Source of the DNA: Alistipes sp.
Lineage (GTDB): Bacteria > Bacteroidota > Bacteroidia > Bacteroidales > Rikenellaceae
DNA length: 64,000 nt
NCBI GenBank assembly: GCA_017621455.1
Contig: JAGATC010000010.1
Location: forward strand, 124,001 to 188,000
Direction: 5' to 3'
How positions within the stretch are numbered: position 1 is the stretch's first letter; every line of letters begins with the position of its first letter. The notes beneath the pieces were generated by a model. That model saw only the letters and a program-made list of their open reading frames with translations, was not told the DNA's origin and did no database searches. The translations under genes and the position numbers were made by a program. Positions 58,169 to 64,000 of the stretch are shown in pieces.

Positions 58169-58474
58169 ATGAATCAGAAAATTAGAATCAAGTTGAAGTC
58201 TTTCGACCACAACCTCGTTGATAAGTCAGCTGAGAAGATCGTTAAGACTGTGAAGGCTACCGATGCTGTAGTTAGCGGTCCGGTGCCCCTTCCCACGCGC
58301 AAGCAGATTTTCACTGTAAACCGTTCGACCTTCGTTAACAAGAAGGCACGTGAGCAGTTCCAGTTCTGCACTTACAAGCGCATCATCGATATCTATTCAT
58401 CAACTCCCAAGACTATCGATGCTTTGATGAAGCTCGAGTTGCCTTCAGGTGTTGAGGTAGAGATCAAGGTTTGA
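58169..58474 (+). CDS. rpsJ: 30S ribosomal protein S10
   Basis: 101 residues. [40 protein letters not shown] and [13 protein letters not shown] are standard. Begins the S10 gene set 17 bases after fusA. A structured 127-base gap follows. Confidence 0.99.
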   Translation: MNQKIRIKLKSFDHNLVDKSAEKIVKTVKATDAVVSGPVPLPTRKQIFTVNRSTFVNKKAREQFQFCTYKRIIDIYSSTPKTIDALMKLELPSGVEVEIKV

Positions 58475-58486
58475 TAAAAACACTCG

Positions 58487-58557
58487 TTGGGCAAGGACAG
58501 CCCTTTCGAAGAGGGTTGTCCCGCTGCCCGGCAAAACGCCTATAATACAAATATAGG
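58487..58557 (+). promoter_or_regulatory. Two hairpins between rpsJ and rplC
   Basis: First: GGGCA/TGCCC outer pairs and GGACAGCCC/GGGTTGTCC inner pairs (58489-58529), not followed by a T-run. Second: CCTATA/TATAGG (58539-58557). This is the largest gap inside the ribosomal operon and the structures probably regulate the L3 gene cluster, perhaps as a ribosomal-protein binding site. No TAnnTTTG seen here. Confidence 0.5.
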
Positions 58558-58601
58558 TATATAATTCACTAATTAACAAACAAACGTAATTCGACAGTAC
58601 A

Positions 58602-59216
58602 ATGTCAGGACTAATTGGAAAGAAAATCGGAATGACTTCCGTTTACAGTGCCGAGGGTAAGAACATACCATGCACTGTTATCGAGGCTGGTCCGTGTGTG
58701 GTTACGCAAATCAAGACCGTTGAGAAGGATACTTACGAGGCGGTTCAGATTGCCTATGACGACAAGAGTGAAAAGCACACCAGCAAGAGTTTGTTAGGTC
58801 ACTTCAAGAAGGCCGGCGTTACCCCCAAGCGTAAGCTTGTAGAGTTTAAGGGTATGCCTGAGGTGAACCTTGGTGATTGCCTTACAGTTGAGATGTTCTC
58901 TGAGGAGGACTGGGTAGACGTAACAGGCATCTCTAAGGGTAAGGGCTTCCAGGGTGTAGTTAAGCGTCACGGTTTCGGTGGTGTAGGTGGTCAGACCCAC
59001 GGTCAGCACAACCGCCAGCGTAAGCCCGGTTCGCTTGGTGCATCATCTTATCCATCACGCGTCTTCCCCGGTAAGCGTCTTCCCGGTCAGATGGGTGGTG
59101 AGACAGTTAAGGTTCTGAACCTTAAGGTCGTTAAGGTAATTCCCGAGAGCAACCTCATCTTGGTGAAGGGTTCAGTTCCGGGTGCAAAGGGTTCTTATTT
59201 AACAATTGAGAAGTAG
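58602..59216 (+). CDS. rplC: 50S ribosomal protein L3
   Basis: 204 residues. [20 protein letters not shown] start and [20 protein letters not shown] (the tip near the peptidyl-transferase centre) are diagnostic. Confidence 0.99.
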   Translation: MSGLIGKKIGMTSVYSAEGKNIPCTVIEAGPCVVTQIKTVEKDTYEAVQIAYDDKSEKHTSKSLLGHFKKAGVTPKRKLVEFKGMPEVNLGDCLTVEMFSEEDWVDVTGISKGKGFQGVVKRHGFGGVGGQTHGQHNRQRKPGSLGASSYPSRVFPGKRLPGQMGGETVKVLNLKVVKVIPESNLILVKGSVPGAKGSYLTIEK

Positions 59217-59217
59217 T

Positions 59218-59844
59218 ATGGAATTAGCTGTATTAAACACATTAGGACAGGAGACAGGTCGTAAGGTAGTTCTTTCAGACGCAGTCTTCGGCGTGGAGGC
59301 TAATGACCACGCTATCTACCTCGACGTTAAGCAGTATTTGGCTGATCAGCGTCAGGGTACCCACAAGGCAAAGCAGCGTAACGAGGTAGCCGGTTCAACA
59401 CGTAAGTTGAAGCGTCAGAAGGGTACCGGTGGTGCTCGTTGCGGTAGCATCAAGTCGCCTTTGTTCCCCGGTGGTGGCCGTGTATTCGGTCCTGTGCCCC
59501 GCGACTACAGCTTCAAGCTCAACAAGAAGCTTAAGCAGCTTGCACGTCGTAGCGCGCTTACCTACAAGGCCCAGGCTAATGCAATCCAGGTTTTGGAGAT
59601 GCCCGCAATGGACGCTCCCAAGACTAAGGCCGTTATTGCAATGGCAAAGGCTCTGAACGTAGAGAACAAGAAGGTGTTGGTCGTTTTGCCTGAGACGAAC
59701 GTCAACTTCCAGCTCTCATGCCGCAACATTCCTTCGGTGAAGCCTATTTTGGCACAGAACCTCAATACATACGAGGTAATGAACGCATCGGCAGTTGTTT
59801 TGGTAGAGGGCGCAGAGAATGTAATCAATGTAATGTTAGCTTAA
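59218..59844 (+). CDS. rplD: 50S ribosomal protein L4
   Basis: 208 residues from ATG 59218 ([14 protein letters not shown]); an in-frame start 12 bases earlier lies inside rplC and is unlikely. The exit-tunnel loop [19 protein letters not shown] is present. In proteobacteria L4 represses its own operon; the hairpin before rplC might serve a similar purpose. Confidence 0.98.
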   Translation: MELAVLNTLGQETGRKVVLSDAVFGVEANDHAIYLDVKQYLADQRQGTHKAKQRNEVAGSTRKLKRQKGTGGARCGSIKSPLFPGGGRVFGPVPRDYSFKLNKKLKQLARRSALTYKAQANAIQVLEMPAMDAPKTKAVIAMAKALNVENKKVLVVLPETNVNFQLSCRNIPSVKPILAQNLNTYEVMNASAVVLVEGAENVINVMLA

Positions 59845-59857
59845 AAACCTTACGAAA

Positions 59858-60148
59858 ATGGAAGTAATTATTAAGCCTATTTTGACCGAGAAGATGACGA
59901 TTCAGGGCGAGAAGCTGAACCGTTACGGTTTTATTGTTGACGTTAGAGCTAACAAGTTGCAGGTTCGTAACGCTGTAGAGAAGATGTACAACGTTACCGT
60001 TACCGATGTCAACACCATCAATTACATGGGTAAGCAGAAGAGCCGCTACACTAAGGCAGGTCTGCTTCAGGGTCGCACCAACAACTTCAAGAAGGCTATT
60101 GTCACATTGAAGGCCGGTGATCAGATTGATTTTTACAGTAACATCTAA
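59858..60148 (+). CDS. rplW: 50S ribosomal protein L23
   Basis: 96 residues. KPILTEKMT start, [20 protein letters not shown] body, standard L23 at the tunnel exit, docking site for trigger factor and SRP. Confidence 0.98.
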   Translation: MEVIIKPILTEKMTIQGEKLNRYGFIVDVRANKLQVRNAVEKMYNVTVTDVNTINYMGKQKSRYTKAGLLQGRTNNFKKAIVTLKAGDQIDFYSNI

Positions 60149-60162
60149 ACTTTCGAAAAGAG

Positions 60163-60987
60163 ATGGCAGTAAGAAAATTTAAGCCGGTAACTCCCGGTCA
60201 GAGACATAAGATTATCGGCACGTTCGATGAGATCACCACTTCAACACCTGAGAAGTCTCTCTTGAGCCCCAAGAAGAGCACAGGTGGTCGTAACAACAGT
60301 GGTAAGATGACAGTACGCTACATCGGCGGTGGTCACAAGCAGATGTATCGTAATGTAGACTTCAAGCGTCAGAAGGATGGTATGGCAGCAACCGTAAAGA
60401 CAATCGAGTACGATCCTAACCGTACAGCACGTATTGCTTTGGTTGTATACGCCGATGGCGAGAAGAGCTATATCCTTGCTCCTAACGGCTTGCAGGTTGG
60501 TCAGACCGTAATCAGCGGTACAGGCGTGGCACCCGAGGTAGGTAACACATTGTTCCTTTCGGAGATTCCACTCGGTACGTTGGTTCACAATATTGAACTC
60601 TACCCCGGTCAGGGTGCTGCAATGGCACGTTCTGCCGGTTCGTATGCTCAGCTTTTGGCACGCGAGGGTAAATTCGCAGTTATCAAGTTGCCTTCAGGTG
60701 AGACTCGTATGGTACTCGTAACTTGCCGTGCAACTGTCGGCGTTGTGTCTAACGTAGAGCACAACCTCGAGAGCTCAGGTAAGGCAGGTCGTAAGCGTTG
60801 GTTGGGCCGCCGTCCTCACAACCGTGGTGTCGTAATGAACCCCGTAGATCACCCCATGGGTGGTGGTGAAGGTCGTGCATCTGGTGGTCACCCACGTTCA
60901 CGTAAGGGATTGTTGGCTAAGGGTAAGAAGACTCGTAACCCAAAGAAGACAACCTCTAAGTTTATTATTTCAAGAAAGAAAAAATAA
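60163..60987 (+). CDS. rplB: 50S ribosomal protein L2
   Basis: 274 residues. [15 protein letters not shown] start, [19 protein letters not shown] and the C-terminal [18 protein letters not shown] are standard; needed for peptidyl transfer and subunit joining. Confidence 0.99.
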   Translation: MAVRKFKPVTPGQRHKIIGTFDEITTSTPEKSLLSPKKSTGGRNNSGKMTVRYIGGGHKQMYRNVDFKRQKDGMAATVKTIEYDPNRTARIALVVYADGEKSYILAPNGLQVGQTVISGTGVAPEVGNTLFLSEIPLGTLVHNIELYPGQGAAMARSAGSYAQLLAREGKFAVIKLPSGETRMVLVTCRATVGVVSNVEHNLESSGKAGRKRWLGRRPHNRGVVMNPVDHPMGGGEGRASGGHPRSRKGLLAKGKKTRNPKKTTSKFIISRKKK

Positions 60988-61003
60988 TTAAATAGAGTAC
61001 ATA

Positions 61004-61273
61004 ATGAGCCGTTCATTGAAAAAAGGACCATTTATCGACCCCAAGCTTGAGGCACGTGTTATCGCACAGGCAGAGGGCAATAACAAGTCTGTAATTAAGA
61101 CATGGTCACGCGCAAGTATGATTTCGCCCGACTTCGTAGGTCAGACGATTGCTGTACACAACGGAAATAAGTTTATTCCAGTTTACGTAACTGAGAATAT
61201 GGTCGGTCACAAGCTCGGCGAGTTTGCGCCCACGCGTAACTTCCGCGGTCATTCAGGTAACAAGAAAAAGTAG
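61004..61273 (+). CDS. rpsS: 30S ribosomal protein S19
   Basis: 89 residues. [12 protein letters not shown] start, [18 protein letters not shown] and [12 protein letters not shown]; 30S head protein. Confidence 0.99.
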   Translation: MSRSLKKGPFIDPKLEARVIAQAEGNNKSVIKTWSRASMISPDFVGQTIAVHNGNKFIPVYVTENMVGHKLGEFAPTRNFRGHSGNKKK

Positions 61274-61279
61274 TAGACT

Positions 61280-61687
61280 ATGGCAAGAAAAGCAAAGATG
61301 GCCGAGAGACTCAAGGCCGAGAAGAAGCAGAAAGCTATCGCTATTTTGCGCGATTGCCCTACCTCTCCGCGTAAGATGCGTTTGGTGGCTGACATCATCC
61401 GTGGCGTAGAGATTAACAAAGCATTGGGTATCCTTCGTTACTCAAAGAAGGAGGCATCTATAAGAATGGAGAGTCTTCTCAAGTCGGCAATTGCCAACTG
61501 GGAGGCAAAGAACCAGGGCGAGCGTCTTGAGGATGCACAGCTCTGTGTTAAGGAGGTATTCGTAGACTGCGGTCGTATGCTTAAGCGAATTCAGCCCGCA
61601 CCTCAGGGTCGTGCACACCGTATTCGCAAGCGTTCGAACCACGTCACCCTCGTAGTAGATAAAATGGTAACCGCAGAAAACAAGTAA
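61280..61687 (+). CDS. rplV: 50S ribosomal protein L22
   Basis: 135 residues. [15 protein letters not shown] and [21 protein letters not shown] (tunnel-wall loop) are standard. Six bases after rpsS. Confidence 0.98.
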   Translation: MARKAKMAERLKAEKKQKAIAILRDCPTSPRKMRLVADIIRGVEINKALGILRYSKKEASIRMESLLKSAIANWEAKNQGERLEDAQLCVKEVFVDCGRMLKRIQPAPQGRAHRIRKRSNHVTLVVDKMVTAENK

Positions 61688-61690
61688 GAG

Positions 61691-62431
61691 ATGGGACAGA
61701 AAGTTAATCCGATAGCAAATCGTCTTGGTATCATCAAGGGTTGGGATTCTAACTGGTATGGTGGTCGTGATTTCTCAGAGAAATTGGTAGAGGACGACAA
61801 GATTCGTAAGTATTTGAATGTCCGTTTGGCAAAGGCAAGCATCTCGAAGATTATCATCGAGCGTACGCTTAAGCTTGTAACGGTAACCATCTCAACTGCA
61901 CGCCCCGGTATCATCATCGGTAAGGGCGGTCAGGAGGTTGATAAGCTCAAGGAGGAGCTCAAGAAGCTCACCGGCAAGGAGGTACAGATCAACATCTTCG
62001 AGGTAAAGCGCCCCGAGGTAGATGCTGTAATCGTTGCTAACAACATCGCTCGTCAGCTTGAGGGCCGTGTATCGTACCGTCGCGCAATTAAGACCGCTAT
62101 TGCGTCTACCATGCGCATGGGTGCTGAGGGTATCAAGGTTCAGATCTCTGGTCGAGTAGGCGGCGCCGAGATGGCACGTTCTGAGACCATAAAGGAGGGT
62201 CGTATTCCATTGCACACATTCCGTGCAGATGTAGATTACTTCTTGGCTGAGGCACTTACTAAGGTAGGTATCCTTGGTATCAAGGTTTGGATCTGCCACG
62301 GTATCGTATACGGCAAGCGTGACTTGTTCGAGATTGCTGGTGGTGCATCAGCACACGCAGGCAAGGAGCAGGCACCTCGTCGTGATGGCAAGCGTGACGA
62401 TCGTCGCAAGCGTCGTAATAACAATAAGTAG
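61691..62431 (+). CDS. rpsC: 30S ribosomal protein S3
   Basis: 246 residues. [13 protein letters not shown] start, [20 protein letters not shown] (KH motif) and a basic C-terminal tail [13 protein letters not shown]; mRNA-entry helicase protein. Confidence 0.99.
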   Translation: MGQKVNPIANRLGIIKGWDSNWYGGRDFSEKLVEDDKIRKYLNVRLAKASISKIIIERTLKLVTVTISTARPGIIIGKGGQEVDKLKEELKKLTGKEVQINIFEVKRPEVDAVIVANNIARQLEGRVSYRRAIKTAIASTMRMGAEGIKVQISGRVGGAEMARSETIKEGRIPLHTFRADVDYFLAEALTKVGILGIKVWICHGIVYGKRDLFEIAGGASAHAGKEQAPRRDGKRDDRRKRRNNNK

Positions 62432-62453
62432 TACCTTTTAAAGCGAAAAGACT

Positions 62454-62882
62454 ATGTTACAGCCAAAGAGAACTAAGTTCAGAAGAATGCAGAAGGGTCG
62501 TATGAAGGGTTTCGCTCAGAGAGGAAACCAGCTTGCATACGGTTCGTTCGGTATCAAGGCCTTGGAGTCGACCTGGATCACTGGTCGTCAGATTGAGGCA
62601 GCACGTCAGGCCATCACCCGTTATATGAAGCGTGAGGGTCAGATTTGGATCCGTATCTTCCCCGATAAGCCCATTACGAAGAAGCCCGCCGAGGTACGTA
62701 TGGGTAAGGGTAAGGGTAATCCCGAAGGTTTCGTGGCGCCCGTTACCCCCGGTCGTATCCTTTTCGAGGCAGAGGGTGTACCCTTGGAGATTGCACAGGA
62801 GGCACTCCGTCTGGGAGCTCAGAAGTTGCCTATTACAACTAAGTTTATCGTACGACGCGACTATGTCGAGTCATCACTTTAA
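62454..62882 (+). CDS. rplP: 50S ribosomal protein L16
   Basis: 142 residues. [19 protein letters not shown] start and [20 protein letters not shown]; tRNA-contacting 50S protein. Confidence 0.99.
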   Translation: MLQPKRTKFRRMQKGRMKGFAQRGNQLAYGSFGIKALESTWITGRQIEAARQAITRYMKREGQIWIRIFPDKPITKKPAEVRMGKGKGNPEGFVAPVTPGRILFEAEGVPLEIAQEALRLGAQKLPITTKFIVRRDYVESSL

Positions 62883-62900
62883 AAAAGAGCTTTAAAGATT

Positions 62901-63095
62901 ATGAAAAGTGCTGAAATAAAGGAGATGTCTGTTCAGGACCTCGAGGAGCGCATCGCAGCTGAGAAGGCTAACCTTGCCCAGCTTAAGGTGCAGCACGCCG
63001 TGTCGCCTGTAGAAAATCCATCAATTATTAAGAAGTCTCGCAGAGATATCGCTCGTATGCTGACAATTCTCGGCCAGAAGAACTCTAAATGTTAA
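62901..63095 (+). CDS. rpmC: 50S ribosomal protein L29
   Basis: 64 residues. [18 protein letters not shown] and [15 protein letters not shown]; two-helix protein at the tunnel exit. Confidence 0.97.
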   Translation: MKSAEIKEMSVQDLEERIAAEKANLAQLKVQHAVSPVENPSIIKKSRRDIARMLTILGQKNSKC

Positions 63096-63103
63096 TTACC
63101 ATT

Positions 63104-63358
63104 ATGGAAAGAAATCTTAGAAAAGAGCGTATTGGTTTGGTTGTCAGCAACAAGATGGAGAAGACCATCGTCGTTGCCGTTGCTCGTAAGGTTAAGCACC
63201 CCATCTACGGTAAGTTCGTAAACAAGACCACTAAGTTTGTTGCTGAGTGCTTGGATACCACCGTTAACGAGGGCGACACCGTACGCATTATGGAGACCCG
63301 CCCTTTGAGCAAGACAAAGCGTTGGAGATTAGTACAAATCATTGAAAGAGCTAAGTAG
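63104..63358 (+). CDS. rpsQ: 30S ribosomal protein S17
   Basis: 84 residues from ATG 63104 ([18 protein letters not shown]). An in-frame ATG at 63089 overlaps rpmC and would add five residues; less likely. [13 protein letters not shown] and [14 protein letters not shown] are standard. Confidence 0.98.
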   Translation: MERNLRKERIGLVVSNKMEKTIVVAVARKVKHPIYGKFVNKTTKFVAECLDTTVNEGDTVRIMETRPLSKTKRWRLVQIIERAK

Positions 63359-63360
63359 TT

Positions 63361-63726
63361 ATGATACAGCAAGAAAGTAGACTTGTAGTAGCTGACAACA
63401 GCGGTGCAAAGGAGGTTCTTTGCATTCGCGTGCTCGGTGGTACGAAGCGTCGTTACGCATCTATCGGCGACAAGATCGTGGTAGCTGTAAAGAGCGCTTC
63501 TCCCTCGGGTGATGTCAAGAAGGGTGCCGTTTCAAAGGCAGTCGTAGTAAGAACAAAGAAGGAGATTCGTCGTGCCAATGGTTCGTACATTCGTTTCGAC
63601 GATAACGCCGTAGTACTTCTTAACAATCAGGGTGAGATCCGTGGTACTCGTATCTTCGGTCCTGTAGCCCGTGAGTTGCGTGACCAGTATATGAAGATCA
63701 TATCACTGGCTCCCGAGGTATTGTAA
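63361..63726 (+). CDS. rplN: 50S ribosomal protein L14
   Basis: 121 residues. [19 protein letters not shown] start, [37 protein letters not shown]; first gene of the spc part. Two bases after rpsQ. Confidence 0.99.
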   Translation: MIQQESRLVVADNSGAKEVLCIRVLGGTKRRYASIGDKIVVAVKSASPSGDVKKGAVSKAVVVRTKKEIRRANGSYIRFDDNAVVLLNNQGEIRGTRIFGPVARELRDQYMKIISLAPEVL

Positions 63727-63745
63727 TTTAAAAAACAATTGAGAT

Positions 63746-64000
63746 ATGTCTAAATTGCATATTAAGAAGGGTGATATGGTTTACGTCAATGCTGGCGATA
63801 ACCGTGGCGCACAGGGTAAGGTACTCTCTGTAGATGCAGCCAAGCAGCGTGCAGTCGTTGAGGGCGTTAACATCTGCAAGAAGGCTACGAAGCCCAACGC
63901 TAAGAACCCCCAGGGTGGTCTTATCGAGCAGGAGGCCCCCATCCACATTTCGAATCTGCAGCCCATCGACCCCAAGAGTGGCAAGCCCACACGCGTAGGT
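63746..64000 (+). CDS. rplX: 50S ribosomal protein L24, N-terminal part
   Basis: 85 codons are in the window and the frame is open at the right edge. [20 protein letters not shown] with [20 protein letters not shown] is the KOW-motif start of L24; [15 protein letters not shown] follows. The order rplN-rplX continues the spc cluster. Confidence 0.97.
   Translation, partial: MSKLHIKKGDMVYVNAGDNRGAQGKVLSVDAAKQRAVVEGVNICKKATKPNAKNPQGGLIEQEAPIHISNLQPIDPKSGKPTRVG

Overview
This window comes from the chromosome of a Bacteroidota bacterium, most likely order Bacteroidales and possibly close to Alistipes (the genus is inference). Evidence: repeated Bacteroidota-type promoters (TTG or TTTG, 18-20 bases, TAnnTTTG), weak Shine-Dalgarno signals, many small SPII lipoproteins, CotH-kinase and fimbrillin-like exported proteins, a long IleRS, and the fusA-rpsJ arrangement without tuf. 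No rRNA, tRNA, CRISPR array, prophage or insertion sequence was recognised.

Layout. 1-4043 (minus): an operon-like row of a U32 peptidase-type protein, a SAM methyltransferase, two half-size CHR transporters and the start of a UvrD/PcrA helicase. 4150-8842 (plus): serS, a 2[4Fe-4S] ferredoxin, an SDR, a CotH-kinase lipoprotein and a beta-barrel protein. 8871-12857 (minus): dxs, an SDR and a sialidase. 13197-16245: a GRAM-like small protein, pyrH, a frameshifted TlpA-like thioredoxin and frr, separated by palindromic repeats and GA-rich tracts. 16651-21551: iorA, iorB, an aminotransferase and a CoA-transferase, which together can turn aromatic amino acids into aryl-acetyl-CoA and aryl acetates. 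21737-24316: an AraC regulator, a DUF4435-like protein and a SUI1 factor. 24349-28615: a structured leader with a 30-codon upstream ORF, then TolC, HlyD and a frameshifted EmrB-like permease. 28702-39717: twin small lipoproteins, a fimbrillin/discoidin/CotH fusion, a GH20 hexosaminidase, recQ, a 3'-5' exonuclease, an RlmI-like methyltransferase and a trio of unknown envelope proteins. 39900-47735 (mostly minus): a DksA-like protein, ileS, yebC, recO and ispG, with one plus-strand secreted PPC-like protein. 48032-53884 (plus): a ten-gene operon of lipoproteins with two radical SAM/SPASM proteins. 54024-54785: a GDSL lipoprotein. 55121-64000: the str/S10/spc ribosomal protein operon, running off the window inside rplX.

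The strongest candidate for an unusual system is the radical SAM/lipoprotein operon. Five of its lipoproteins keep an invariant DGEANGG core, four products carry YGC or a YGVSC variant soon after the lipidated Cys or lipobox, and two different radical SAM/SPASM enzymes follow directly. This matches what I recall of the annotated but functionally unknown rSAM/lipoprotein families, with an unusual number of substrates. Second-tier signals are the uORF-plus-hairpin leader of the efflux operon, a 38-base element shared by two unlinked promoters at the same distance from their start codons, and two identical 94-base palindromic repeats placed after pyrH and frr.
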